From Planctomycetaceae bacterium (GTDB lineage: Bacteria; Planctomycetota; Planctomycetia; Pirellulales; PNKZ01): a DNA stretch of 34,304 bases. The translations under genes and the position numbers were made by a program. The notes under the pieces were generated by a model, which saw nothing but the letters and a program-made list of their open reading frames with translations, was not told where the DNA came from and made no database searches. The stretch is from NCBI GenBank assembly GCA_016793115.1, contig JAEUIN010000094.1, forward strand, positions 1-34,304. The letters run 5' to 3'. Numbering within the stretch: the first letter of the stretch is position 1; every line of letters starts with the position of its first letter. Below are positions 15,256-28,600 of the stretch, piece after piece.

Positions 15256-16335
15256 TCATGGACCGACGGCGGGTTTCGGAATGAGCAACTGTGCCAACCC
15301 GGCGGTTGCCCACGCCGTTGCCGCAGTGGAGAGAAACTGATGCTCACCATGCGGATCGCCGTTCTCAAAGTAGGGTTGCGCTTTGAACTTCACATGCGAC
15401 TCCGCGAGCCACGAGCCGTCGGCATGCTGCGACTTCAAGAGGTAGTCGCGAGCACGAATAATAGCCGGATGATCGGCAGGGGCGCCTGTCTTAAGCAGCA
15501 TGAACAGAGTCTGACCTGTCGAGTAAGCGTCACTCGCCCTATCCTTGGTTTCTCCCCAGCCACCATCGTCGCGTTGTACGGCGAAGATGGCGGCAATTGT
15601 GCTCTCCTTGAGGCTTTCAGCACCTCCGAGGTAATGCAGGCCCCACAGACGCCAGAGTCGATCCTGTTGATCGCGCACCGGTGCTTTGGCCAACCATTGC
15701 TCCGCCTTTGTTCGAGCCTCGCTGACGCGGGGACGCTGCTCCGGCGTCGCGTATTTTTCTAGCCCGATGAGCACCAGCACCGTGTCGCCGATAAGTGAGG
15801 CCTGCATCGGAGCGCGGCGGCACGAAGCCTGCCAATGCCCGGACCGTGCTTCCGGCGGAGGCGGACTGTCGTCTTTGCCGGCGCGTAGCCGCGACACTCC
15901 CTGAATCTGAATCAGGTAGGTCACCATCGCAGTCGTAGTTTTATCCGGCGGTCTCCGGTCGAGGCTCATGGCCCAGAAACCGAACCCCGTCGTGGCCGCG
16001 CCGCCCGGGATGTGCTCGCCTTCGTCCATGTTCCCAATACGCTCCTCGAAATACTTATGCGCCGTGTCTGCCTGCGATTTCAGCCACACCTTGTCCACAG
16101 GGAAGCCGACCCGTTCGGCCTCCAGTGCCGCGAGCATCGGCAAGGTCTGGTGGTGACAGGAAAAACACGTTTGGTTCTCTTGCCAGTCACTCGCCGCCTG
16201 CTTCACGCGAGCCAAACCGCGGCGCATAGCGGATTCAACGCTTGGGTTGATCTCGGCCGCGTGCAGTTCCACATGTCGAACTAGCAGTAGCGCAGCGATT
16301 AATACGTAGAGCGTCCGGGTCTTTAGTCTGAACAT
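15256..16335 (-). CDS. Exported alpha-alpha toroid protein with CxxCH haem motif
   Basis: 359 residues. N-terminal signal peptide (MFRLKTRTLYVLIAALLLV, cleavage near HAA). It is followed by TCFSCHHQTLPML, where Cys57-x-x-Cys60-His61 is a c-type haem-attachment motif. The rest is a prenyltransferase/squalene-oxidase-like alpha-alpha toroid: QRDDGGWGETKD and SQHADGSWL are QW-type repeat signatures, with TTGFGFWAM and STAATAWATAGLAQLL helices. The combination suggests a periplasmic redox or binding protein rather than a terpene cyclase; no DxDD motif is present. If the CxxCH carries haem, a cytochrome c maturation system elsewhere would be needed. It lies upstream of the esterase gene on the same strand (223 bases apart), so co-transcription is possible but not clear. 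Confidence 0.82.
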   Translation of the reverse strand: MFRLKTRTLYVLIAALLLVRHVELHAAEINPSVESAMRRGLARVKQAASDWQENQTCFSCHHQTLPMLAALEAERVGFPVDKVWLKSQADTAHKYFEERIGNMDEGEHIPGGAATTGFGFWAMSLDRRPPDKTTTAMVTYLIQIQGVSRLRAGKDDSPPPPEARSGHWQASCRRAPMQASLIGDTVLVLIGLEKYATPEQRPRVSEARTKAEQWLAKAPVRDQQDRLWRLWGLHYLGGAESLKESTIAAIFAVQRDDGGWGETKDRASDAYSTGQTLFMLLKTGAPADHPAIIRARDYLLKSQHADGSWLAESHVKFKAQPYFENGDPHGEHQFLSTAATAWATAGLAQLLIPKPAVGP

Positions 16336-16559
16336 TTGGAGGCGATCTTGGTATCAGAACGGCATTTTACCGCCGACCGACTCGACGGCTCCATTGTAGC
16401 GCCCCCAAACATCGTATCACCAATGGTTGGATTGTCGTGACAACAACGACTGTTGAGAGCGCACGTCCTTTTTCGTTTGTCGGCCGTCGGTTCGAGGGGG
16501 GCGGGCCGGCTTCGGCTTTTGAGTCTCCTAGTCGCTCCGGGCGATCTGTCGGCGGCGGT

Positions 16560-16661
16560 TTATTCCTGTTGCCGTTGCGAGGCAGACTTCGCTCCGCGGC
16601 GGTAGGCCGCGAAGCCGCAGGCCGCGATGCCGAGCAAGAGCAGGCTGCCCGGTTCCGGAAC
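16560..16661 (-). other. PEP-CTERM sorting signal of the giant protein
   Basis: VPEPGS (from 16661) is followed by a hydrophobic helix LLLLGIAACGFAAY and a basic RR, the layout recognised by exosortase. An 11-residue polar tail (GAKSASQRQQE) follows the RR and is longer than in most PEP-CTERM proteins. No exosortase gene is in the window. Confidence 0.9.
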
Positions 16662-19600
16662 CGCCGAGTAGTTGATGAAGACGCTGCCGGAGGAGTAGCT
16701 GACGAAGAAGCGGCCGGAATCGAGCGGTTGGGCGAACGTGCCGTAGCCGCCCGCGTAGGTCGCCGAGTTCCAGACGCCGCTTTGATCGAGATTGATCCGG
16801 CTCTCGATGGAATCGGAGCCGTCGAGCAGGACGTTGGTCGCGAACAACCAACTATAAGAGACGCCGGGATCGGTGCCGGAGTTGTCGAAACCAGTTGCGG
16901 ATCCGATGGTGGTGAGGCTGCCCGACGCGAACGATTCGAGGACGATGGTCATTTTGTCCGCGGCCGTGGCTTTGATCGTCAACGGCGTGCGGAAGTTTTG
17001 GATCAAGTCCCAATTGGTTCCCGGCGAGCCGAGGGCGGGCACCGCGTTGAACTGGAAGATGAGATGGCTGCCGGGGTTCCATTCGTTGACCGGGCCCGTC
17101 GAGTCGTTGGTGAACGTGCCGATGCCCGCTGAGGCCGAAGCCGCCACGGCGCCGGGGGAAAAGGTGCCGTTTGCGCCGACCGAGAAATTGTTGGCCGCTC
17201 CGATCAGATGTCCGCCCGCCGCGAGCGTGCCGGCGTTCACGGCGATATTGGCGTCGACGTCGCCGGCCAAGACCAGCGTGCCGCCGCCGTTCTTCACGAC
17301 GTTGCCGCCGGCGAGGAAGTTGCCCGTCACCGCGAAGTTGCCGGGCCCGGCGAAGGTGAGATTCTTGCCGGCCGCTTGAACTCCGCTCACGCGCAGGACG
17401 CCGTTGAGTCCGGTATCGACATGTTGAACGACGTTCGCGACGTTGTTCGTCCAGGTTTGGTCGGCGCCGAGCACGATCGGTGCGGCGATCGAATGCGAAG
17501 CGGAGCCGGTTTGGACGGTGATGCCGTTGCCGTTGATCGTAAGACTATGCCCGCCGACGCCGGAGGCGATCGAAACCGAAGTCGATGCGGCGGGCGTGCC
17601 GGACCCGGTGAAGGTGAGGCCGTTGATGGTGAAGGCGGCGTCGAGAGTGGTCGCAAGGTTCGCGGCCGTAGCGGCCGTGAAGACGACGTCGTCGGACGGC
17701 GTCGGCACGAGGTGGGTGTCCGAGCCGGCGGGACCGTCGAGCCAATTCGTGGCGTTGCCGACGCCGCTCACGGTCGACCAACTGCCGTCGACCGCGCCGC
17801 TCCAATAGCTGAGAGCTTGCGTGACGTTCAACTGCCAGGCCGTCGTGGTTTCGTTGAGCTTGAAGCGAAGACCGGCCGTGGTCGGGACGACGCCGAGGGC
17901 GAGATTCGCAAAGCCGGAAGCTTGTCCGGCGGAGAACGTGACGAGGTCGTAGGTGCCGAGGCCGACGCCGGCCAAACCGGTGATGTCGATCGTCGCGCCG
18001 CCGAGGTTGGCGGTGACGCCGGCTCCGTCGGCGATCACGATTTTGTCGCTCGAGCCGGGGGCTGCGATTTCGAAATGGAGGGCGGCGGCGTTGCCCGCCG
18101 TGCCCCCCAGGATCAAGGCGGACGAAGCCGCGGTGGATCGCAGCGTGAGCGTCGCGACGGCTCCGTCGACGAGATTCAGCGAGCCTTGCGAAGCGGGCGA
18201 CGCGCCGCCGGCGATCGTGACGCCGCCGCCGGCGGTGGTGCCGATCTGACCGGAGCCGGCGAGCACGGCGCCGCCGGCGACGGCGACATTCGTGGCGCCG
18301 AGCGCTCCGCCGCTGAGGCGAAGCGTGCCGGACGCGACCGTAGTCGCGCCGGTGTAAGTGGAGGTTCCCGTGAGCGTCAGCGTCGAACCGGCGACGGTCA
18401 GCGCGCCGACACCGCCGCCGTCGGTGATCGCGCCGGCGTACGACCCGCCGCCGGCGACGGTCAGCGTCGTGCCTTGCAGCGCGACGACGGCGGCGGACGT
18501 CGTGCCGTTCAAGGCGGCGAGGGATTGAGCGGCGTTTTGCAGGTTGACCGTGCCGTCGGCCGTGAGCGCCGTACCGGTCGCCAAGCCGAACAAGGCGTGA
18601 CCGGCGTAGGTCGCGCCGGCGGCGACGGTGACATCGGTGCTCGTCAGCGAGCCGCCGGTTGCAATGGAAAGCGTGCCGCCGAGAACTTTGGTCGGGCCGG
18701 TGTAGGTGTTCGCGCCGCGCAAGGTTTGGGTCCCCGCGCCGGTTTTGGTCAAGGCGAGCGTGCCGAGCGCAGACGCTGCCGAACCGGTTCCGGGAGTAGG
18801 AATAATCGTGAGTCCGTCCTGCAGCACGCCGCTAAAGCTGCCCGAAGCGTCGTTCAAGCCGACGGTGAGCGTCTTCACGGCCGGCGTCGCCGTCCAGTTG
18901 CCGGCGAGGAACGCAAGCGGGACGGTATTCGTGACGACGCCGCCGGTCGCGGAGTTCAGGCCGTTGAGGGATTGATCGAATCCGCCGAGGTCGAGGACGC
19001 CCGGCACGACGAGGCCGTTGACGTTGGTGCCGCCTTCGATCGTTAGATCTCCCTTACCGACGCCGGAGGGAAGGGCGTTGACCGCGGTGAGCATCAGAAC
19101 GCCGGCGTTGATCGTCGTCGAACCGGTGTAGGAGGCGACGCCGCCGAGGTATTGCGTGCCGGCGCCGTTCTTGACGAGCGACAGCGCGCCGCTTAACGTG
19201 CCGACGTATTTGTTCAACCCGGAAGCGGCGACCCCGGCCGCGGCGGCGGCCGGCGTGTTGGCCGAGATATTCGCGAGATTGTTCGAAACGGCGGCGCCGC
19301 CGAGCGTGAGCACCGCGGCCGTCGCGCTGGTGACGACACCGTCGCCGGCGAGTCCGTCGACGGCTTCGCTCTGCCCGCCGAGATCGAACGTGCCGCGGAC
19401 GACGATGCTGCCGGTGTCGAGGATTTGATCGCCTCCGGTGCCGGTGATCGCGGCCGTTGCGCCGCTCTCGACGATCAAGGCCGCTCCCACCGCTTGTTCG
19501 ACCGCGTGCACGGTCGACGACGAAGTCTTGCCGAGATTGAAGACGCCGTTGCGAACTTGAACGCTGAGGTTGGCATTGTTCGTGGTGCCGCTCGTGGTGA

Positions 19601-22600
19601 GCGTTCCGGGGCCGATTTTTTGCAGAATACCGGGCACGCCGGCGATGCCGATCAGGCCTTGAGCGGTTTGGTTGACCGTGCCGGCGGCGTTGAAGACGTC
19701 GTAGGAGCTCACGGTGTTGAACGTCACGCCGTAGATCAGGTTGCTGCTCGCCGTGCCGGTGTAGCGGAGCGTGCCGCCGTTCATGATGATGTTGGTCGCC
19801 GCGGCCGTGGGGTTGCCGAGATCCTGACTTGCGGCGCTGCGGCCGTAGGCGAGGACGCCGTTGTTGACGAACAAGGAGCCGGTGTACGTGTTGTTGCCCG
19901 CCAAGGTGACCAAGCCGGGCCCGGATTTCACGACCGTGACGACGCCGGTGCCGTTGATCGCGATGACGGAATTGACCTGCAACGGATTGGCGGAGTAGTT
20001 CGCCAAGATCAGTTCGCCGGCGCCGTTGGTCGTCGCCCCGGCGGTGATCGTTCCGGCGGTTCCGGCGACGCCGACCGTGAGCGCGCCGGAGGAAGCCCCG
20101 GCAAGGATCATGCCGACGACGCCGAAGCGCAGCGTGCCGGCCGTGGTCAGATTGCGCACGTCGACGGTGCGCGCGAGCGTGTCGGCGAAAGTGAGCGTGT
20201 TGATATCCGTCGTGCCGGTCGCCGCGAGGCTCACGTTGACGGAAGTCGTGTTGTCGATCCGCACGTTCGATCCGGCCGACGACACGATCGTGCCGCCGAG
20301 CAAGCCGGTATAGCCGGCGTAGGCGGAGAGTGCGGCGCCGTCGGCGGCGACCAGATCGCGTCCGTTCCAGGTGGCACCGGGGACGATGCCGTTGACGGCG
20401 GCGAACGTGGAACTGATCGTCGCGGCGGCGAGCCCGGTGCCCGCGAAATTCAAAGTTCCGCCGGCGACACGCGTGATCGTCGCGCCGAGGCCGAGCGTGA
20501 GCGCGCCGCCGGATGAGTTGACGGTGATGAAGTTGTCTTTCGACGTGGTAGCCAAATTAGTGAACGACTGCGCCGCGGCGGCGCCGCCGACGGTGACTCG
20601 TAGCGTTCCGCCGCCGCTGAGCGAGCCGGCCGTGCTGTTACCTAGCGTGAGGGCCATGCCGTTAAGGATCGGGCCGGAGCCTTGTAAGTTGGCGTAGTCG
20701 AGCTCAAGCGCGCCGGCGTTGACGATGAACCCGGCGGCCGCCGTGGCCGCGACGGTGTTCGTGCCTTGCAGCCGCAACGTGCCGAGGCCGTTTTTTACCG
20801 GCGCGCTGGTTCCGCCGCCGCCGGAAACGACGCCGGGAACGGTGAGCGTCGTCGAGCCGGTGACCGGACCGCCGGGGACGACGATCGTCCAGTTGATGCC
20901 CGACGTCACCGCGAGATTGCGATTGGCGCTCAGCGAGAAGTCGGGTGAGCCCGGCTGCACCTGGAGCGTGCCGGCGGTCGTGTAGCTGATGTTCGTGGCG
21001 GCCGACGCGGGGACGGCGCCGAGCGAGCGATCGCCGTCGATCACGACGGTCGTCGCCGCGACGAAATTCAAGGCATTGAACGATTTCGGCACCGCACCGG
21101 TCGGTTGCGTCAGCAAGACGACCGTGCCGCTGCTCACGCCGAGGGTCGGCGTGCCCGAGGCCGGCGCGATATCGCCGTAGAAGAGCGCATTGTTGCCGGC
21201 GCGAGCGAAGAGCGTGTTGCCGGCGGCGTTGATCGTGAGGGTGCCGAGCCACGAGAGCGCTCCGGCGTTGACGATGCCGTCGCTCGCGAGATTCGCGGAG
21301 ACGACGAAATTGCCCGAAGCGTTCAGACGCACGTTGTTGCCGAGGGCGTGGTCGCCGTTGAGCGAGCCGATGAACGACGTCGCGTTGGCGACTCCGATCG
21401 AGCCGGTGCCCAGAGCGGCGTCGTTGCCGAAGCCGAGTTGGGCGGCGCCCACGCCGCCGTTGAGCGTGCTTTGCAGCGTCGTTCCGCCGGAAAAATCGTT
21501 GCTGTTCGTGATCAGGAGCGCGCCCGATCCGGCGGTCAGCGCATTTGCGCCGGTCAGGGTGTTTTGCCGAGTCAGCACCAAGTAGTTATTCGCGGTTTGA
21601 ATCGCCGCGCCCGCGACGCCGACGCCGCCCGGCGCGGCCAGCGATTGCGACGCCAAGCGGTAGCCGGCCGCGCCGTTGGGCGTGATGCGACCGGTGAAAT
21701 AGACGGGGACGCCGCCGATGTCGGCGTAGGCACCGAGACCGAGGCTCGCAAAGGCGCTCAAGTCGACGTCGGTCGACGAGCTCGTATCGAGCAACACGAA
21801 GCCGGCCGATGAGAGAGCGATTCGATCGAGCAGCGGGGCGAGGTTGGTCGCACCTTGCAGGGCCACGCCGCCGGCCGTGGTCGCGACGTTGCGATTGGGG
21901 GCGGCGCCGGGGATCGCAGCGAGGTCTTCGAACAGCAGCACGCCGGCGTTGACGTTGACGGCGAAGTCGGCCGCAGTGCCGGTCGTGTTGTCGCCCGTGA
22001 GCTTGAGCACGCCCGCGCCGATCTTCGTCAGGCCGCCGCCGGTCGTGCCGGTGAGGTTGCCGCTCAAGACGGCGTCGACGCCCGAAGTGTTGGCGGTTTG
22101 CGTATTGTTCGCGACGTCGATCGAGCGGGCCGTGCCGCCCAAGACGATCGCGTTTTGGAAGTCGATCGCTCCGGCCGCCGGGACGTTCGTGCCCGACACC
22201 CCGAACTGCAACAACGATCCGGTGGGAACAAAGCCGCCAAGGCCCCACGTGACCGGGGCTCCCGCACCGCCGAGATTGACGATGCGGGTGGTGACGCCGT
22301 TGGTATTGGCCCAGCCGCCGTTGCCGAGGAACTGCACCTGATCGAAGCCGGTGCCGAGTGAACGATAGAAGTCGCCGCTGAGCGTGCTGAGCTGCAAGAT
22401 CGCTCGCACGGCCGCCGACCCGCCGTTGAAGATGAGATTGTTGCCGCCGGTATTGGCGAGCGAGAGAGTCGTGCCGCCGAGGCCGCCGGGGAGGGCCGTC
22501 GCGCTGTTGAGATCGAGCACGCCGCGGGAAATCGTGGTCGTTCCCGTGTAGCTGTTGGAGCCCGACAAGCGCAAGACGGAATTGTCGCCGGCAGCGTTGA

Positions 22601-25600
22601 GCACGAGGCTTGTGGGGCCGCCGCCGTCGCCGATGCTGAACAAGATGTCTTGCCTGCGGTCGGCGATACCGTTGAGCGTCAGCGTGCGAGCGCCTAAGCC
22701 GAGCATTTGCAACGCGTCGCCCGCCACGCCGATGGCTTGATTGCCTGCGCCGGTGATGTTGAGCGTGCCGCCGTTGAGCCCGAGCGTAAACGTCTTGGGA
22801 ATCGCCGCCGTGGCGCTCCAAACGAAGGTGCCGCCGTTGAGCGTGAAGCCGGACGTGCTGCCGTAGCGGGCCACGGCGTCCATCGTCAACGTGCCGGCGT
22901 TGATCACCGTTTGGCCGGAGTAGGTGTTAGTTCCGGTCAAGACAAGCGAACCGGTTCCCGCTTTCGTCAATCCGCCCGTGCCGCCGACGGCCATGCTGAT
23001 CGTCAGCGAGCTGCTCACGTCCCAGTTGTGAATGATCAGATCGCCGACTCCGGCGTTGGGCCCGCGCAAGGTTCCGGTGCCCGCGATGGTCGTCAAATTG
23101 TTGCCGACTGCGCTGCCGACGAGAATGCCGCCGACGGAGAAGAGAGCTCCGGCCGTGTTGAGCGTGAGCGTTCGCACGCCGGCGTTATTGAAGCGGATGC
23201 TGGTGATCGGATTGTCGCCGACGACGCCGGTCACCGTCGGGCTCAGCGCGCCGATGTCGGCGTTGTTCGCCACGGTCGTCGCGGTCGCTGCCGTGTAGAA
23301 GCCGGCGGATGGTTGGACGATCTTCGTGTTCGTCGCGTCTTTCACGGCCCAGTCGGCGACCGCCGTCGCGGAAGTTCCAAACGTCAGGTAGGCGGCGCCG
23401 TTGGCGTCGGTGATGAGGCCGCCGGCCGTGCCGGTCGAGGTAAGCAACTGAGTGTTGGTCGTCGTCGTGTTGCCCGTGGTGAACACGATGTTGCCCGTGG
23501 CGCCGACGGCCCGCGCGAGCGCGCCGAAATCCACGGTCAGCACGTTGGCCGTCGTCGACGCGGCTTGCAGCGTCGGCGTGAACGTCACGGAGCCGGAATC
23601 GAACGACGTGCCGGCGAACGTTTGCGACCGCGCGGTCGTGCCGCCGGTGCCGACCACATTGAGCGCGCCCCCCATGGTACGCAGCGACGACGCGACATCG
23701 ACGACGTTGCTCGCCGCGGCGGTGTTCATATTCAAGGTAAGCGCGCCCTGCGCGATCGTCGTCGGGCCGGCGTACGTATTGACGGCCGCGAGGGTCAGCG
23801 CTCCGGCGCCGATCTTCGTGAGTCCGCCGCTTGCGAGTCCGCTCGTGCCGGCGTTGGAGTTGCCGATTCCGACGGCGAAGGTGACGTTTTGTCCGTTGGT
23901 GTCCACGGTTCCGCCGCCGGCGATGGTCAATCGTCCGGAAACGTCGGTCGTCATGCCGGAGTAGCGGAAGATGCCGCCGTCGAGCACGACGGAACCGGCC
24001 GCGGGACTCTTCGAGCCGAGGCGATCGACGTTGGCAACGACGAACGAACCGCCGGCGAGAATGAGCTTGCCGTCGAAATTTTGCGGCGCGGTGAACTCGA
24101 CGACGCTATTGGAACCGAACAAGCCGCCGCCGGAGTTGTAGCTGCCATTGTCGCCGATGACGACGTCGTTCGCGCCGGTGACGAGATTCGGCGTCGCGAT
24201 TTGCAGATAGCCGCCGAAGCCGCCGATGGTCGCCGCGCCGAGGGCTTGCCACGGTCCGCCGCCGCCGAAACGATACGGCTGCCCGACCGTCGGCGTCAGC
24301 GACGCAGCCGAATAGACCCGCGCGCCGACCGCGCCGAGATACATATCGCTGTCGGCGTAATCGACCACGGCGTTGTTGTTGAAGTTGAGCGCGACGACGC
24401 CGTGCGAAGCGGCGGTGATGCCGTACGAAGCGAACGTGTCGGTCGCGGAATTCAGCGTGATGAGACCGCCGGTCGTCGTCAGCGAAAAGTTCGGCCCGCG
24501 CGTGAAGCCCTGGTCGTCGATGAGTCCGCCGGTGTTGAAAATCGCGGTATTGATCACGGCGGTGCTCGTCAGACGCAGCACGCCGCCGCCGACCGTGATG
24601 GTCGGCCGCGTGGGATCGGTCGGCCCGGCGCCGGTGCCCGTCCAGAGGCTCAGATCGCCGGCCAGTACGAGCACGCCGCCGCCGCTCTTGACGAGATTGA
24701 TGTTGTTTTCGTAGAGGCCGGCCCCGCCGATCAGGCCGGCGTAGGTGTCGGTGAAGCCGGTGCCGATGTTGAGCGTGAGAATCGAATTGTTGAGCACGTC
24801 GCCGCCGTTGTCGGCGCCGCCGACGACCGCGTTGGCCGTGCCGGTTCCGGAAACGGCGAGGATCGACGCTGCGGCGTTCTGCGTGAGCGTCTGCATGACG
24901 CGCGTTCCGACGCCGGTGCCGCCGACGGCGTCGCCGCCGAGGATCAGCTTGCCGCTATTTGCGCCGTTACCGAGCAAGACGACGTTGGCCGCGCCGCCGG
25001 CCGTCGAAAGCAATCGGTTGTTGCCGCCGGCCAAGCGGAGCGTACCTTGCTGCACTTGCGTCCCGGCCGAAAAAGTGTTCGCGGCCGTCAACGCCCAATT
25101 ACCGGTTCCCAGCTTTTGCAGGCCGAGAAAATTGCTCCCGCCGCCGTCGACGATCGCGGCATTGACGCGACCGTCGCCCGTTCCGTTGAGCAACAGAGAT
25201 CGGCCCGTCGTATTGGTCGTGATCGTCGTGCCGGCCAGGGTGAGCGAACCGCCGCCGACGGTGATCTGCGTATTCGCACCGGTTTGCAGGGTGATGTTGC
25301 CGTTGATGACGTTGTCGCCCGCCAGGTTGACGATGCCGCCGGTGCCGTTGGCCGAACTGGTGACGAACGAGAGGTTCGCAGCGAGCGTAATATTGCCGCC
25401 GCCGCCGTCGAGTTGCAGCGAGTTGCTGTTGCCGGCGGTCGTGTCGGCGATCGTCACCGTCTTCGGACCGACGCCGAGCGCGGAACTATTCGTGATGATC
25501 ACCGCGCCCGGTTGCCCGCTGGTAAACGCGAAGTTGCCGGTGAACGTATTGACGCCGGAGAGCAGCAAATTGCCCGCGCCGCTTTTCGTGATGCCGCCCG

Positions 25601-28600
25601 AACCTTGAATCACGGAGCTAATCGCCAGATCGATCGCCGCGCCGGTGCTGTTGCCGACGTTGAACGTGCGAGTCGCCGTGCCGAGGTCGATCGTCCCGCC
25701 GTTGATCTGCTGCGTCGCCGTCGGATTGCCGGTCGCGGTGAACGTGAGGTTGCCGCCGAGGTTCAGCAGACCGGTCGTACCCAGGTTGATCGTCGCTTGG
25801 GTCGACACGCCGCCCGCCGCGCCTCCTAAGACGATCGCCGTCGCGGCGTTGAACGATTGAGTAAATCCGTTGAGGTCGAGCGTCGCGGCGTTGTTCGCAT
25901 TGCCGATCGTGAGCGCCGACGCGGCGGGCAGCACGTTGGAAGCGCCGAGGCGAAGCGTGCCTGCGAGCACTCCCGTCGCTCCGAGATACGTGTTGACACC
26001 GCTCAAAGTGAGCGTGCCCGAGCCTTGCTTCGCGATCGCGCTGCCCGCGGTGCCGGTGATGACGCCGCCGAACGACGAATCGAGATTCGACGTGACGGAG
26101 CCGATCGTCAAGGTTTGCGTCGTGCCGCCGATCGAAACGATCCCCGTCGGATTTACGAGCGAGATATCGTTCAGCGAGCCGATGGCCTGCGAGACTGAAA
26201 CGGCGAACGTCGCCCCGTCGCCCACGGCCACCGAGACGTTGGCTCCCAAGGCGGTCGCGAGATTCGAATTGAAGGTGCCGCCGGTGACGTTCAAGAGCGT
26301 GCCCGGACTCACGCTGACGGCCGCCGTGGCCACGGTGAGTGCGCCGGTGCCCGATTTCGTGATCGTGCGGGCCGTGCCGCCGTCGTTGAGCGCGCCGAGC
26401 GTCAAGAGCGTCGTGCCGCCGCCGACGGGATTGTTGACGGCGAACGTCGGGTTGCCCGCCAGCGTCGCGGCGCCGAACGTGACTCCGGTCGTTCCGGAAA
26501 CGACGTTGCCGCCGTTGACGGTGAGCGTTTGACCGGCGACGGCCAAAGTGCCCAGAGTGTAGGTTACGCCCGCACCGGCTACGTTCTTCTCGGCCGTGAT
26601 CACGGCGTCGGCCGCGATCGTGGTGTTGCGTCCGAAGGCGAGAGCGGAATTCGAGTTGAAGTCGAGGTTGCCGCCGGCGAGATTGAGCACCGCGCCGCCG
26701 AAGCTCAAGGCTTGAGCGCTCGAGTTGGCGGCGAGCGTGCCCGACGCCACGGTCAACGTGCCCGTAAACGTGTTGACGCCGCTGAACGTCACGACGGCGT
26801 TCGGCATATCGACGGTGACGTTGGTGACGTCGCCGTCGATCGACGAACTGAGCGACAGTCCGCCGGTGCCGGTACCGTTGAGCGTCAGGGCCGCCGTGCC
26901 GTTGACTCCGCCGGTGATCGACACCAGAGAAGAAGAATTGTTCGTCCAGGTCTGCGTCGCTCCCAGCACGATCGGCGCACTGATGGCCAACGTTCCGGAG
27001 CCGGGCTTGACCAAGATTCCGGTGTTGGGATCGGTCGTCGAGGCCGACGGATCGATGGTGAGAATGCCGCCGCCCGAACCGATGCCGACATTTCCCGGAT
27101 CGACGCCGTCGACGGTAAGGCTTTGAATCTTGAAATTCTGAGTGAGCGTCGTATTCAGATTCGCTGCGCCCGACGCATAGAAGTGTACGTCGGTCTGAGC
27201 GCCCGGCAGGGCGTGCGTGTTCGTAAGGCCGGCGGCGTCGGTCGTCCAATTCGAATCGGTGCCGCTGAAGGCCGCCCAACTTGTGCCGACGTTGCCGCGG
27301 AAGTACGCGGTCGCCGGCGTCGTGAACGGCGAGACGGAAAGAATGAGTTTGAAGTTCGTGGAGTTGGCGAGCGAAAGCGTAGCGCCCACGTTGCTCGGCA
27401 ACAGATTGAACAACGAGATAGTGTTGTTGGCGTCGAACAAACCGCCGCCGGGCGCGTCGATCAGCGTCCAGTCGCCGGCGGCGATGGCGCCGAAGGAGGT
27501 GATGTTGAGATTGACGCCGCCGGCGTTGATCAAGGCTTTCAAGCCGGCGCCGAGGAGGATTTGATCGGCCGAGTCGCCGATTTCTAAATCGAGTCGCGAG
27601 GCCGTGTTGACTCCGCCGAGCGTGAGCACCGTGGCGCCGGGGGCGGCGCTGTTGATCGTAAGTTTATTCGCCGCGCCGCCGACCATCGACAGCGTCGCTC
27701 CGCCCGCGATGGTGACGCTGGGGCTGCCGGCCGAGCCGACCAGCGGGTTGTTTTGGATGAGCAGGCGGGCGCCGGTCGCCGCGGTGACGCCCGTACCGGC
27801 GAGCGATCCGCCGGTGAGCGCCAAGGTGCCCGCGCTGATCGCCGTCGCGCCGGCGTAGGTGTTCGCGCCGTTGAGGCTGAGCGTCGACGTCGGGCTGTTT
27901 TGCACGACTGCCGTCGTTGCGCCGGTGATGTTGCCGCTGATGACTGCGGAGCCTTGCCCGGAGCCGGAGTTGATGATCATCGGGGCGGCGCTGACGTTGC
28001 CGCCGATGGAAATTGCGCCCGGGCCGTTGGCGCTGAGGAGCAGATTTCCGGTCTGAGCCAGATTGCCGGGAATGACGATCGTTCCCGAGCTATTCGTGAT
28101 CACCGACACCGCCCCGCTGCTTGCGGAAATTCCGTTCGCGACGCTCATCAGCGCGGCGCCGTTGGAAATCAAAGAGGTTCCGTTGACGCTCGGGGTGAAG
28201 CCGGAGCCGGTCCCGGTGCCGAACAGGAGTTGCGAGGTGTTGCTGTTTTGCACGATCGAAGCGGCGTTGCCGCTGATATTGAAGAGCGTCACCGAACCCG
28301 CGCCGGTGCCGCCGTTGAATATCGAGCCGACGTTTTGAATCTGAGTGCCGTTGAGGACGACGGAAATCGCCGCCGTGCCGTTGGCGTTGAAAGTCAGATC
28401 GCCCGTGCCGACGATGTCTTGCGAAAACGTGACCGCCCCGGTGCCGCCGGCCGTGACGGTGAGATTGAAGCCGTTAAGATCGACCGTGTTGTTATTGAGG
28501 GCGTTCGTCGCAATGCTGAACGTGTTGGAGGAGTTGGTCGTCCAAGTTTGATCGGCGCCGAGGATGATCGGCGCGGTGATCGTCACGGCCCCGGCGCCGG

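Noticed and set aside
15256..16335. Squalene-hopene cyclase
   Set aside because: QW-like repeats are present, but the length is about half that of a cyclase and no DxDD catalytic motif is seen.
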